Positions 7,868 to 16,084 of a stretch of 64,000 nt of DNA are shown piece by piece. A program made the translations under genes and the position numbers. Every line of letters starts with the position of its first letter. The stretch's first letter is position 1. The notes under the pieces are model-generated. The model did no database searches. It worked only from the letters and a program-made list of their open reading frames with translations, and had not been told where the DNA came from. This DNA is from Alphaproteobacteria bacterium (GTDB lineage Bacteria; Pseudomonadota; Alphaproteobacteria; Rhodobacterales; Rhodobacteraceae): NCBI GenBank assembly GCA_030432315.1, contig JAUIHM010000005.1:1-64000 (forward strand), written 5' to 3'.

Positions 7868-8698
7868 ATGGAAACAGAGCTTACGGAACGTTTTGCAACC
7901 CTCAGCCACCCGCAGCGGCTCGGCATTTTTCGCCTGCTGATGCGGCGCTACCCGGATTCATTGTCCGCCGGAGAAATCGCGGAAGTGCTGAGGCTGAAGG
8001 CCAGCACTGCATCGGTCTATCTCTCGGCGTTGACCCAGGCGGGACTGATCCTGCAGCGGCGGGAGGCGACCCGGATGCTCTACCGGGTCAGCCTCGACGG
8101 GGCGCGGGACGTGGTGACGGGGCTGTTTGAAGATTGTTGCCGCGGACGGGCGGATCTCTGCCCGCCGTCGATGGCCGAACCGGCAGGAAGTGGGGAAATG
8201 ATGTCTGACGGAAAGTTCAACGTGCTGTTTGTCTGTACCGGCAATTCGGCGCGGTCAATTTTTGCCGAAACACTGCTGCGCGACCTGGCGGGCGACCGGT
8301 TCAATGCTTTTTCCGCTGGAACGGCGGCGCGGTCGGAACTGAACCCGACGGCTGTCGAGGTCCTGCGCAGCAACGGCCATGATCTTGCGCATCTGCGGTC
8401 GAAGAACGTGTCGGAGTTCCAGCAGGCGGATGCGCCGCAAATGGATTTTGTCTTTACCGTCTGCGACCGCGCGGCCAACGAGGATTGCCCGCCGTGGCCG
8501 GGCCAGCCGGTATCGGGGCATTGGGGCATGGTCGATCCGGTGAAAGCTACCGGGACCGAAGCTGAACGGCACCTCGCCTTTCGTCAGGCCTATGGCGTGC
8601 TGCGCCACAGGATCACGGCATTTGCCGCCCTCCCGCTCGCGGCACTGGACCGGGCGTCGCTACAGCGGCGGATCGACGGGATCGGAGCCGAAGCGTGA
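7868..8698 (+). CDS. ArsR-ArsC fusion: arsenic-responsive repressor fused to LMW-phosphatase-type arsenate reductase
   Basis: This 276-residue protein has two domains. Residues 1-88 form an ArsR winged helix ([30 protein letters not shown]), followed by a Cys-rich linker with C90, C91 and C98, resembling C-terminal arsenite-sensing cysteines of atypical ArsR proteins. Residues 116-276 form a low-molecular-weight tyrosine-phosphatase fold with the CX5R loop CTGNSARS (C123) and two further cysteines, C199 and C207, as expected for thioredoxin-coupled arsenate reduction. It is the first gene of the GAPDH-arsJ operon; its stop overlaps the next start (GTGA). Confidence 0.92.
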   Translation: METELTERFATLSHPQRLGIFRLLMRRYPDSLSAGEIAEVLRLKASTASVYLSALTQAGLILQRREATRMLYRVSLDGARDVVTGLFEDCCRGRADLCPPSMAEPAGSGEMMSDGKFNVLFVCTGNSARSIFAETLLRDLAGDRFNAFSAGTAARSELNPTAVEVLRSNGHDLAHLRSKNVSEFQQADAPQMDFVFTVCDRAANEDCPPWPGQPVSGHWGMVDPVKATGTEAERHLAFRQAYGVLRHRITAFAALPLAALDRASLQRRIDGIGAEA

Positions 8699-9693
8699 CC
8701 GTCTTTGCCGTGAACGGCCTTGGGCGGATGGGCAAACTGGCGCTGCGGCCGCTGCTGGCGCGCGGTGCGGAAATTGCCTTCGTCAACGATGCCGCCGGCG
8801 ATCCGGCGATGCATGCGCATCTGCTGGAATTCGACAGTGTGCATGGGCGCTGGGACGCGGAATTCTCCAGCGACGATACGTCGGTGACCATTGACGGGGT
8901 CCGGCTGCCGGTATTTGGCGCGCGGCGGATCGAGGACCTTGATCTGGCAGGGGTCGACGTGGTGATCGACTGCACCGGAGCATTCAAAACGGCTGCGACG
9001 CTGGAGCCCTACTTTGCGGCCGGGGTGAAGAAGGTGGTGGTGTCGGCACCGGTAAAGGATGGCGACAGTGTCAACCTGGTCTACGGGGTGAATGACGCGG
9101 CCTATGATCCGGCGCGGCACCGGATTGTCACGGCGGCGAGCTGCACCACCAACTGTCTGGCGCCGGTGGTCAAGGTGCTGTTGGAAGGGATCGGGATTCG
9201 GCATGGCTCGATCACCACCCTGCACGACGTCACCAATACCCAGACTATCGTCGACCGGCCGGCGAAGGATCTGCGGCGGGCGCGCTCGGCGCTGACCAAC
9301 CTCATTCCCACCACCACTGGCTCGGCAACGGCGATCACGCTGATCTACCCGGAGCTTGCGGGCCGGCTGAACGGCCACGCGGTGCGCGTGCCGTTGCTGA
9401 ACGCTTCGATCACCGACTGCGTGTTCGAGATGGCACGCGAGACTTCGGTGGCGGAGGTCAACGGGCTGTTCGAGGCGGCGGCGAACGGGCCGCTCAGGGG
9501 AATATTGGGTTATGAGACGCGACCGCTGGTGTCGTCGGACTACACCAACGATCCGCGTTCGGGGATCGTCGATGCGCCCTCGACCATGGTGGTCAACGGA
9601 ACCCAGGTGAAGGTCTATGTCTGGTATGACAACGAGTTCGGTTATGCCCACCGGCTCGTCGACGTGGCGCTGATGGTGGGGGGAAGGCTGTGA
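8695..9693 (+). CDS. ArsJ-associated glyceraldehyde-3-phosphate dehydrogenase
   Basis: This 332-residue GAPDH homologue has the NAD-binding VNGLGRMGK, catalytic [10 protein letters not shown] (Cys nucleophile near residue 150), the conserved [13 protein letters not shown] segment and C-terminal [11 protein letters not shown]. Next to arsJ, such GAPDHs use arsenate in place of phosphate to form 1-arseno-3-phosphoglycerate, which ArsJ exports; this is established for the Pseudomonas aeruginosa pair. The GTG start overlaps the upstream stop by 4 bases (GTGA), supporting coupled translation. It is unlikely to be the glycolytic enzyme given its context. Confidence 0.94.
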   Translation: MTVFAVNGLGRMGKLALRPLLARGAEIAFVNDAAGDPAMHAHLLEFDSVHGRWDAEFSSDDTSVTIDGVRLPVFGARRIEDLDLAGVDVVIDCTGAFKTAATLEPYFAAGVKKVVVSAPVKDGDSVNLVYGVNDAAYDPARHRIVTAASCTTNCLAPVVKVLLEGIGIRHGSITTLHDVTNTQTIVDRPAKDLRRARSALTNLIPTTTGSATAITLIYPELAGRLNGHAVRVPLLNASITDCVFEMARETSVAEVNGLFEAAANGPLRGILGYETRPLVSSDYTNDPRSGIVDAPSTMVVNGTQVKVYVWYDNEFGYAHRLVDVALMVGGRL

Positions 9694-9721
9694 AGGCGGG
9701 TGCCCTCCAGGCGGTGCGGCC

Positions 9722-10972
9722 ATGACCCAGGCTGAGACGCGGCCGGCGGGTTTTGCCGCCTACATGACGGTGACGGCGGCCTACTGGGCGTTCATGCTGA
9801 CCGACGGTGCGCTTCGGATGCTGGTGCTGCTGCATTTCAATACGCTCGGCTTTTCGCCGGTGCAGCTGGCCTGGCTGTTTGTGTTCTATGAGATCGCCGG
9901 TATTTTTACCAACCTCTCGGCAGGCTGGATTGCCGCCCGGTTCGGGTTGACCTCGACTCTCTATGTGGGGCTGGGCCTTCAGGTTGTGGCACTGATTGCT
10001 TTGGCGCAGCTCGACCCGGCCTGGAGCATCGGTCTGTCGGTGCTGTTCGTGATGCTGGTGCAGGGGGCGTCGGGTGTCGCCAAGGATCTGGCGAAGATGA
10101 GCTCGAAATCGGCGGTGAAGATCCTCGCCCCTGACAGCCAGGGCGGACTGTTCCGCTGGGTCGCAGTGCTGACCGGCTCGAAGAACGCGGTGAAGGGGTT
10201 TGGGTTTCTGCTCGGCGCGGTGCTGCTGGGACTGGTCGGGTTCGTCCCTTCCGTGCTCGGCATGGCGGCGGTGCTGGCGGCGATCCTCGGGGCAGTGGTG
10301 CTGCTGATGCCCGCGGGCCTGCCGACCGGGCGCAAGGGCGCGAAATTCAGTGAGGTGTTTTCCAAGAACCGCAACATCAACTGGCTGAGCGCGGCGCGGG
10401 TGTTTCTGTTCGGGGCGCGGGATGTTTGGTTCGTGGTCGGCATCCCGATCTATTTCCATGCGGTGCTGTCCGACGGGTCGGCAGAGGGCAACCGGGCGGC
10501 GTTCTTCATCATCGGCAGCTTCATGGCCGTGTGGACCATCCTTTACGGCATCGTCCAGGGATGGGCGCCGCGGCTGCTTGGTGCGCGGACCCGGTCGGCG
10601 TCGGAGATCATCGCCGGGGCCAGGCAGTGGGTTGCGGTGCTGGCGCTGGTTCCGGCAATGCTGGCGCTGCTGGTCTGGTGGGCGGGGGCGCCCTCCGGCT
10701 GGTTGACCGCCGCGCTGATTGTCGGGCTGCTGGTGTTCGGCGGGCTGTTTGCGGTCAATTCGTCGCTGCATTCCTATATGATCCTCGCCTTCACCGACGC
10801 GAGGCGGGTGACGATGGACGTGGGCTTCTACTACATGGCCAATGCAGCCGGGCGGCTTTTGGGGACGGTTCTGTCGGGACTGACCTATCAGACCGGCGGC
10901 CTGCCGCTCTGCCTCGGTACAGCGGCGATCATGCTGGGGTTGAGTTGGTGCACGGTACGGCAGTTGCACTGA
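9722..10972 (+). CDS. arsJ: Organoarsenical efflux MFS transporter ArsJ
   Basis: This 416-residue MFS protein has about twelve membrane segments. It begins AAYWAFMLTDGALRMLVLLHF, highly characteristic of ArsJ, and contains VQGASGVAKDLAKMSSKSAVK. It exports 1-arseno-3-phosphoglycerate made by the adjacent GAPDH, giving arsenate resistance in the periplasm-bearing cell. It lies 28 bases after the GAPDH stop in the same operon. No arsB/acr3 or separate arsC is seen in the window, so resistance here combines arsenate reduction by the fusion protein with the organoarsenical route. Confidence 0.95.
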   Translation: MTQAETRPAGFAAYMTVTAAYWAFMLTDGALRMLVLLHFNTLGFSPVQLAWLFVFYEIAGIFTNLSAGWIAARFGLTSTLYVGLGLQVVALIALAQLDPAWSIGLSVLFVMLVQGASGVAKDLAKMSSKSAVKILAPDSQGGLFRWVAVLTGSKNAVKGFGFLLGAVLLGLVGFVPSVLGMAAVLAAILGAVVLLMPAGLPTGRKGAKFSEVFSKNRNINWLSAARVFLFGARDVWFVVGIPIYFHAVLSDGSAEGNRAAFFIIGSFMAVWTILYGIVQGWAPRLLGARTRSASEIIAGARQWVAVLALVPAMLALLVWWAGAPSGWLTAALIVGLLVFGGLFAVNSSLHSYMILAFTDARRVTMDVGFYYMANAAGRLLGTVLSGLTYQTGGLPLCLGTAAIMLGLSWCTVRQLH

Positions 10973-11029
10973 GACGGCCGCTGTCAGGCCTGCGCGGGGT
11001 GGCTGAACTGCCCTGATCCCTGCAGAAAA

Positions 11030-11046
11030 TGACTGGATTTCAGTCA
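11030..11046. promoter_or_regulatory. Inverted repeat, operator candidate for the 11.1-kb membrane operon
   Basis: TGACTG-GATTT-CAGTCA is a perfect 6-bp inverted repeat located between arsJ and the next operon, about 95 bases upstream of its start. It is a plausible regulator-binding site. Confidence 0.35.
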
Positions 11047-11071
11047 AATACATTGAAAACCGGCGGATTTA

Positions 11072-11143
11072 CGCCGCTCTTCGCGCAAAGAGCGGCGGGC
11101 GGTGGCATTGCTCACGGCAACGTGAGACATGGTGAATCCATGT
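11072..11143 (+). promoter_or_regulatory. Structured leader: three consecutive hairpins, the last enclosing the start codon
   Basis: Hairpin 1: CGCCGCTCTT / AAGAGCGGCG, 10 bp, loop CGCGCA (11072-11097). Hairpin 2: CTCACG-GCAA-CGTGAG with a GNRA-type loop (11111-11126). Hairpin 3 abuts it: ACATGG-TGAAT-CCATGT (11127-11143) and contains both the GGTGA ribosome-binding candidate and the ATG at 11140. This looks like a cis-acting translational switch; hairpin 1 could alternatively terminate arsJ transcription. Confidence 0.45.
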
Positions 11144-11592
11144 GCGCAAACCGACAATTCAGCTCTCGACGGACGGTGATTCTCGTCATCGTTGTCCTGC
11201 CGGTCTTGCTGCTGTCGATGGTGCCGCGCGGCTACATGCCGGCGCTGACGGCCTTTGGACCTGGCTTGGTCTGGTGTGGCGGGCAAGGGCCGACAGTGGT
11301 TCCGATTGCCCCCGGACATCAGGGCCACGGCGACCCCCCGTCCGCCGCGCATATGGACCGGCACCGAATTGCCGCCGAACCGGTCGGGCCGATCACCGAT
11401 CCGGCCGGAGCGGCGCGGGATCTTTGCCTGTGGTCGCTGCACATGCATGCGCGGGGCGACCTCGCGCCGCCGCCCGACGCGGCGATCCGAGGGGTCCGGC
11501 GCGTTCCCGGGGCCGCGCCCGCGCCGGTGCGCAGATACGCGCAGGTCGCCAAGCTGTCCCGGACGGCCAGGGCGCCGCCGGCATTCGCCTGA
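11140..11592 (+). CDS. Small membrane-anchored hypothetical protein (DUF2946-like context)
   Basis: This 150-residue protein has one N-terminal hydrophobic segment, TVILVIVVLPVLLLSMVPRGYMPA (about residues 12-35), and a long His/Pro/Ala-rich periplasmic tail (QGHGDPPSAAHMDRH, LHMHARGD). Length, the RGYMPA motif after the helix and the PepSY neighbour recall DUF2946 proteins, but I cannot confirm the family. The ORF track starts at 11029; I prefer the ATG at 11140 because the upstream residues look non-coding and carry RNA hairpins. Metal binding by the His/Met tail is an inference. Confidence 0.55.
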   Translation: MCANRQFSSRRTVILVIVVLPVLLLSMVPRGYMPALTAFGPGLVWCGGQGPTVVPIAPGHQGHGDPPSAAHMDRHRIAAEPVGPITDPAGAARDLCLWSLHMHARGDLAPPPDAAIRGVRRVPGAAPAPVRRYAQVAKLSRTARAPPAFA

Positions 11593-11634
11593 CGCAACCC
11601 CCAATCCAACTCGAACTCTGAAAAGGAGAGGCCC

Positions 11635-13044
11635 GTGGTCTCAATAAGCCCCGAACGGGTAGCGGCGGAGTCTGCCGTCGAGAAACCCGTTAACAAGTTC
11701 TATTTTGCGGCGTGGCGATGGCATTTTTATGCCGGGCTCTATGTCATTCCCTTTCTGATCATGCTCGCCGTCACCGGCCTGACAATGCTTTGGATCAGCG
11801 TAATTTCCGGCAGGGATGGAGAATGGATCGCCGTCGAGCCGACTGGCGCACCGCTTGCGGTTGCTGAACAGTCGCGGGCGGCGGTGGAAGCGGTTCCGGG
11901 TGGCGCGCTAGTCCAGTATATCGCGCCGCGCTCCGAGTCACTGGCGGCGATATTCCGCGTGGATGCAGATGGGGATGCGGTCATGGTTGCCGTGAATCCC
12001 TATACAGCGGAGGTGTTGAAGGAGATGCCGCGCCGGGGAGGCTGGTATGACTTCGTAAGCGAAATTCATGGCACGATCATGCTTGGCGTCACCGGTGACC
12101 GAATGATCGAAATTGCGGCATCGCTGACGATGGTGCTGATCGCCACCGGGCTCTATCTCTGGTGGCCGGGTGGTGGAGGGCTCCGCGCCGCGCTTTTGCC
12201 GCGTTTTTCCAGCAACGGACGGGCATTGTGGAAGTCGTTGCATTCGACCGTCGGTATCTGGATTTCGGTGCTGCTGGTCGCCTATCTCCTGTCGGGCCTG
12301 TCCTGGTCCGGTATCTGGGGCGAAAAATTCGTCCAGGCCTGGAGCACGCTGCCTGCCGAAAAATACGCGGCACCACCCTCCGACAGTCTGCACGCCAGCA
12401 TGAATCATGCGAACACAAAAGAAGTCCCATGGGCGCTGGAACAGACTCCCATGCCGGCGTCGGGATCGGATGCCGGGACGTCGGGCCTCACGGAGGGGAT
12501 GGCGCCGACGCTCACGAGCGTTACCGATTTTGCCAGGGAAATCGGCTTCGACGGCCGGTATCAGCTCAATCTGCCAATGGGGAAAGAGGGCGTCTGGACG
12601 ATTTCGCGTGATTCCATGAGCAACGACAGCGCCAATCCCATGAGCGACAGGACCGTACATATCGACCGGTACAGCGGCAAGGTTCTCGCCGATCTGCGGT
12701 TTTCCGACTATTCGGTCTATGGCAAAGGCATGGCGGTTGGAATTGCCCTGCATGAAGGAGACATGGGCGTGGCGAATGTTGCGGTCAGTACCGTTTTCTG
12801 TCTTTCGGTGATCTTTCTCAGTGTCAGTGGCATGGTGATGTGGTGGAAACGCCGTCCGGCAGGCGCGCTGCGCCTGGCCGCACCGCCGATGCCGCGCGAC
12901 CTGCCTCTTTGGCAGGGCGCGGTGCTGGTTGGACTGGCGGTCTCGATCGCCTTTCCGATGGCAGGGATCACCCTGCTGGCGGTTCTGGCGCTGGATACGC
13001 TGCTGCTTTCGCGGCTTCCGGCCGTTCGGCGCGCGCTGTCCTGA
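11635..13044 (+). CDS. PepSY-associated TM helix (PepSY-TM) family membrane protein
   Basis: This 469-residue inner-membrane protein starts with GTG, preceded by AAAAGGAGAG. It has the PepSY-TM layout: WRWHFYAGLYVIPFLIMLAVTG, a periplasmic PepSY region (AVNPYTAEVL), EIHGTIMLG, helices ATGLYLWWPG and SLHSTVGIWISVLLVAYLLSG, a second PepSY loop (VHIDRYSGKVLADLRF), then HEGDMGVAN and two further C-terminal helices. The periplasmic insert has His/Met residues (HASMNHANTKEVPWALEQ) typical of copper- or iron-related members. It probably handles metal or haem reduction. It lies 42 bases after the small membrane gene. Confidence 0.85.
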   Translation: MVSISPERVAAESAVEKPVNKFYFAAWRWHFYAGLYVIPFLIMLAVTGLTMLWISVISGRDGEWIAVEPTGAPLAVAEQSRAAVEAVPGGALVQYIAPRSESLAAIFRVDADGDAVMVAVNPYTAEVLKEMPRRGGWYDFVSEIHGTIMLGVTGDRMIEIAASLTMVLIATGLYLWWPGGGGLRAALLPRFSSNGRALWKSLHSTVGIWISVLLVAYLLSGLSWSGIWGEKFVQAWSTLPAEKYAAPPSDSLHASMNHANTKEVPWALEQTPMPASGSDAGTSGLTEGMAPTLTSVTDFAREIGFDGRYQLNLPMGKEGVWTISRDSMSNDSANPMSDRTVHIDRYSGKVLADLRFSDYSVYGKGMAVGIALHEGDMGVANVAVSTVFCLSVIFLSVSGMVMWWKRRPAGALRLAAPPMPRDLPLWQGAVLVGLAVSIAFPMAGITLLAVLALDTLLLSRLPAVRRALS

Positions 13045-13081
13045 GCCTGCCGGACAGGGGTGTCCAGAGGGTTCGCGCGAG

Positions 13082-13249
13082 TCAGACGCGCGGACCCCGA
13101 CCGCGCATCACCAGCGCGGCGATGAACAGGATCAGGAAGATCACAAACAGAATCTGCGCGATCCCGGCGGAGGCGGATGCAATGCCTCCAAATCCGAAGA
13201 TTGCGGCGATGATCGCAATGACGAGAAATGTCAGGGCCCATCCAAGCAT
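13082..13249 (-). CDS. DUF1328 small membrane protein (YtjA-like)
   Basis: This 55-residue protein with two transmembrane helices starts [22 protein letters not shown], the hallmark start of DUF1328, preceded by AGGACACCAAA. Members are stress-induced inner-membrane peptides of unknown role in proteobacteria. An exact EcfG-type promoter lies 36-60 bases upstream. The ORF track adds five residues upstream; the family start argues for MLGW. Confidence 0.9.
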   Translation of the reverse strand: MLGWALTFLVIAIIAAIFGFGGIASASAGIAQILFVIFLILFIAALVMRGRGPRV

Positions 13250-13284
13250 TTTGGTGTCCTCCATTTTGCATGATGTTCCAGTGT

Positions 13285-13309
13285 AACGTCGCCGGGAGCC
13301 TGCGGTTCC
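13285..13309 (-). promoter_or_regulatory. EcfG-type general stress promoter of the DUF1328 gene
   Basis: On the minus strand GGAAC (13309-13305), a 16-base spacer and CGTT (13288-13285) match the alphaproteobacterial EcfG consensus exactly. The predicted start lies about 30 bases upstream of the ATG. The sigma gene is the adjacent upstream gene. Confidence 0.75.
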
Positions 13310-13357
13310 GCGCCCTCGTCTGCACGGCGGTACCGAGGAAACCCCTGCCAGAGGCGG

Positions 13358-13858
13358 TCAGAGCGGTGCCATGTCGTGTTCCAGCGCGATGCGCAGGTGT
13401 TCCCGGGCGCGGCTGACCCGGCTCTTGACCGTACCTACCGAGCAGTGTGCCGCCCGTGCGGCATCGGCGTAGGACATGGATTCGACGCCGATCATGATAA
13501 GTACGTCGCTTTGGCTCTTGGGCAGACGGAATATTTCCCGCATGATCTCGCGCAGGAACATGGCGGGTTCCTGGCCGCCGGAGACGGCGCGACTTTCGAC
13601 ATCCACCTCACCGCTGACGTCCCGCCAGCGCTTCTTGCGGCGAATGTCGGACAGGAAACAGTTGCGAAGAATTGTGTTCATCCACGCTGCCTGATTGGTG
13701 CCCGGCGTGAAGCTGCCGCGGTTCGCCCAGGCCCGGAGCAGGGTTTCCTGCACAAGGTCGTCGGCAAGGGTTACATCGCGTGCGAGTTTTCTCGCCATCC
13801 GCCGCAACATAGGTGTAAGTTCAACGAGTTTCTGCGTAAATCCGTCAGTATCGTTCAT
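13358..13858 (-). CDS. EcfG-like (ECF15-type) RNA polymerase sigma factor
   Basis: This 166-residue ECF sigma factor has region 2 with LADDLVQETLLRAWANRGSFTPGTN and AAWMNTILRNCFLSDIRRKKR, and region 4 with LPKSQSDVLIMIGVESMSYADAARAAHCSVGTVKSRVSRAREHL. The sequence is typical of EcfG, which directs the general stress response under NepR/PhyR control. Neither NepR nor PhyR is encoded here, so this is either an EcfG paralogue or a relocated main copy. Two exact GGAAC-N16-CGTT promoters flank it. It is divergent from the Crp/Fnr gene. Confidence 0.9.
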   Translation of the reverse strand: MNDTDGFTQKLVELTPMLRRMARKLARDVTLADDLVQETLLRAWANRGSFTPGTNQAAWMNTILRNCFLSDIRRKKRWRDVSGEVDVESRAVSGGQEPAMFLREIMREIFRLPKSQSDVLIMIGVESMSYADAARAAHCSVGTVKSRVSRAREHLRIALEHDMAPL

Positions 13859-13939
13859 GTTGACTTCCTCCTGAGTGTTTCAGACTGGTGTCGCGGACAT
13901 CACGTATGGTCGGCGACCGGTCCGTTCCAATGCCATCAT

Positions 13940-13965
13940 GGAACCAGGCGGGGGTTCGCCGCATT
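13940..13965 (+). promoter_or_regulatory. Weak EcfG-like promoter of the Crp/Fnr gene
   Basis: GGAAC (13940-13944), 17 bases, then CATT (13962-13965); one base off the CGTT consensus in the -10. It ends 17 bases before the Crp/Fnr ATG. Tentative. Confidence 0.3.
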
Positions 13966-13982
13966 AAACTGGGACATACGAA

Positions 13983-14735
13983 ATGAACAAATCCACGGGA
14001 CCCGCCATGCGTGTGCGCTGCAGCGCCTGTCCCCTCCGAAAGCTTTCGTGCTTCGCAGAGTTCAGCGACGCCGAAGAGGCGTTCATGAGTTCGTTCAAGT
14101 CAGGGGAGCTTGATGTCGACCGCGGGTCGCCCATCGTCATGGAGGGCTCAAACAGCCCGCACCTGTTCACGGTACTGGAGGGAATGGGCATAAGATACAA
14201 GACGTTGGAGGATGGCCGGCGGCAGGTGATCGGCTTCATCATGCCGGGGGATTTCGTCGGTCTCCAGGCCGGTGTGATGGACGAAATGCAGCATTCGGTG
14301 GAAGCCTCGACGAAGATGCTGCTCTGCGTTTTCAGGCGGACGGACTTTCACCAACTGTTCCGCGATCTGCCGCAGCGCGGCTATGACGTCAGTTGGCTCG
14401 CCGCGCGCGAGGAGCATTTTCTCGGCGATTATCTGCTGAGTGTCGGCCGACGCAGCGCGATGGAGCGGGTTGCGTTCGCCCTCTGGTCACTGCACCGGCG
14501 GGCATTCGACCTCGGTCTGGCCAAGGCCACGTCGATGGACATGCCCTTTACCCAGCTTGAACTCGCGGATGCAGTGGGGCTTTCGCTCGTACATACCAGC
14601 AAGACGCTGAAGAAACTCCGCGAGCGTGGCGTGGCGGACTGGTCGGACCGCAAGGTCATGATCAGCGACCCCGACCGGTTGCTGGAGATTGCCGGCGTCG
14701 ACCAGCCGGCGCCGAGGCTGCGTCCCCTGATCTGA
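13983..14735 (+). CDS. Crp/Fnr-family regulator with FNR-like cysteine set
   Basis: This 250-residue protein has an N-terminal cluster C13-x2-C16-x6-C23 (CSACPLRKLSC), a cyclic-nucleotide-like beta roll (GSPIVMEGSNSPHLFTVLEGMG, FIMPGDFVGL) with C115 at the position of FNR Cys122, then a dimer helix and an HTH (FTQLELADAVGLSLVHTSKTLKKLRERG). The four cysteines suggest a [4Fe-4S] oxygen sensor. The recognition helix (LVHTSKTL) lacks the E..SR signature of FNR, so its target differs from the TTGAT-N4-ATCAA box. It is divergent from the EcfG-like sigma gene. Confidence 0.88.
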   Translation: MNKSTGPAMRVRCSACPLRKLSCFAEFSDAEEAFMSSFKSGELDVDRGSPIVMEGSNSPHLFTVLEGMGIRYKTLEDGRRQVIGFIMPGDFVGLQAGVMDEMQHSVEASTKMLLCVFRRTDFHQLFRDLPQRGYDVSWLAAREEHFLGDYLLSVGRRSAMERVAFALWSLHRRAFDLGLAKATSMDMPFTQLELADAVGLSLVHTSKTLKKLRERGVADWSDRKVMISDPDRLLEIAGVDQPAPRLRPLI

Positions 14736-14778
14736 CCGGGGACCGGGCGGCCCGGCCGGATGTTCCCGCCCCGCCCTG

Positions 14779-14829
14779 GCCGAACGGCAACGGGGCGCCG
14801 CGACGGTTGTCGCGACGCCCCGGTTCGGC
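14779..14829. terminator. Bidirectional terminator-like hairpin between Crp/Fnr and CsbD genes
   Basis: The inner stem is CGGGGCGCCGCGAC / GTCGCGACGCCCCG with a GGTT loop and one mismatch. The outer stem GCCGAAC / GTTCGGC is interrupted by a 5-base bulge. It sits between two convergent genes. Confidence 0.65.
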
Positions 14830-14842
14830 ATGTCAGCAGGGG

Positions 14843-15040
14843 TCAGAGACTTCTGGACCAGTCGTCGACTTCGCGTTCGGCTTCTTCCTTGGCGAGGCCG
14901 TATTTTTCCTGGACCTTGCCGACCAGCATTTCGCGGTTTCCCTCGATCTGGTCGACTTCGTCATCGGTCAGTTCGCCCCATTTCGCGCGCACCGAGCCTT
15001 TGGCCTGACTCCACTTTCCCTTGATCTGATCCCAGTTCAT
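14843..15040 (-). CDS. CsbD family stress protein
   Basis: This 65-residue hydrophilic protein, MNWDQIKGKWSQAKGSVRAKWGELTDDEVDQIEG followed by a second repeat of the fold, is a clear CsbD/YjbJ member. These abundant general-stress proteins have no known enzymatic activity. The start is fixed by the family start and by a near-perfect GGAGGT 8 bases upstream; the ORF track adds 33 spurious residues. An exact EcfG-type promoter lies 42-66 bases upstream. Confidence 0.93.
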   Translation of the reverse strand: MNWDQIKGKWSQAKGSVRAKWGELTDDEVDQIEGNREMLVGKVQEKYGLAKEEAEREVDDWSRSL

Positions 15041-15081
15041 TGCGTTCGTACCTCCTGAATTTGTGTCTGTAGCAACTGGTA

Positions 15082-15106
15082 AACGCGGGGAGTCGGCGGT
15101 GGTTCC
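15082..15106 (-). promoter_or_regulatory. EcfG-type general stress promoter of the csbD-like gene
   Basis: Minus-strand GGAAC (15106-15102), 16-base spacer, CGTT (15085-15082), an exact consensus match with the same spacing as the DUF1328 promoter. Confidence 0.75.
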
Positions 15107-15244
15107 GTTGCACCAAGAGCCCGCATGTGTCGGCAGCAATCCACCGATCTCCGCAGGGTTCGCGCAGCGGCCTGACCGGTTGGTTGCCTGAAATCGGTAA
15201 AGGTCAGGTGGTGCCGCCAGGCCGCGGGTATCGGTTTGGGGGCC

Positions 15245-16084
15245 TTAACCGCGCTCGTCGGAGCCCATTTTTCGTTCCAGCCAGCGCACGAAGGTGCTGA
15301 TGGCGAGCACCAGCACGAGATACTCAAGGATCAGCAGCGTGTAGATTTCCAGCGGCCGGTACTCCGTCACCACCAGTTCGTTGGCGCGGCGGGTCAGTTC
15401 CTGCATGCCGATCACCGAGGCGAAGGCGGACATCTTGACGATGTAGATGAACTGGTTGGCCAATGGCGGCAGGATGCGGCGGATTGCCTGGGGCAGGATC
15501 ACGTAGCGCATGGTCTGGATGTAGTTCAGGCCGACGGTCTGCGCCGCTTCGGTCTGGCCCCTGGCGATCGACTGGATGCCGGCGCGGTAAATCTCGGCGG
15601 TGAAGGCGCTGTCGGAAATGGCCAGGGTGATGATCGCGCCCCAGAACGGATCGATCGGGAAACTGATGCCCATGGATTTCAGAACGATCGGCAGGCCGTA
15701 AAAGACCCAGAACAGCATCGGCAGCAGCGGGATCGAGCGGACGAATTCGACGTAGATTCGCGACGGTAGACGGATCCAGCGGTTGGCCGAAAGCCCGGGC
15801 AGCGCCACGATCAGGCCAAGGAAGATGGAAATGGCTGCGGCGATGGCGGAAACGAGGATGGTGGCGCCCATGCCGCTGATGAGAAATTTGACATTTGTCC
15901 AGCCGTTCGGGGTCATCGGGTTGATGACATACCATCCCCAGGAGGTGTTCGAGGCGCAGCCGCCGAGCAGCAGGCAGAGCGAAACCGGCAGCAGCAGGCG
16001 CCGCGGATTGCGCGCCCGGCCGCCTGCCGGGTCAGGGATTTCCCTCGGATCGGAACGCGGGTGTTGCGGCATGGACCTGCTCAA
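15245..16084 (-). CDS. Amino-acid ABC transporter permease (system 1)
   Basis: This 279-residue HAAT-family inner-membrane permease has a PAAT-type transmembrane core ([27 protein letters not shown]), [17 protein letters not shown], and the EAA loop [37 protein letters not shown] in pieces. The N-terminus carries a lipobox-like LLLGGCAS before the core, a trait of some members. The start is probably TTG at 16084 (ATTGAGC), overlapping the ATPase stop; an ATG at 16072 is the alternative. It is the only permease of this system, so it may work as a homodimer. Confidence 0.9.
   Translation of the reverse strand: MSRSMPQHPRSDPREIPDPAGGRARNPRRLLLPVSLCLLLGGCASNTSWGWYVINPMTPNGWTNVKFLISGMGATILVSAIAAAISIFLGLIVALPGLSANRWIRLPSRIYVEFVRSIPLLPMLFWVFYGLPIVLKSMGISFPIDPFWGAIITLAISDSAFTAEIYRAGIQSIARGQTEAAQTVGLNYIQTMRYVILPQAIRRILPPLANQFIYIVKMSAFASVIGMQELTRRANELVVTEYRPLEIYTLLILEYLVLVLAISTFVRWLERKMGSDERG

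Noticed and set aside
9593-11053. 486-residue minus-strand ORF
   Set aside because: Antisense to arsJ and rich in Gln/His/Arg/Pro as expected of a frame shadow in high-GC DNA; no family features.
11029-11139. ORF-track N-terminal extension of the small membrane protein
   Set aside because: It would place RNA hairpins inside coding sequence and the residues do not resemble a signal or domain; the ATG at 11140 precedes a normal membrane segment.
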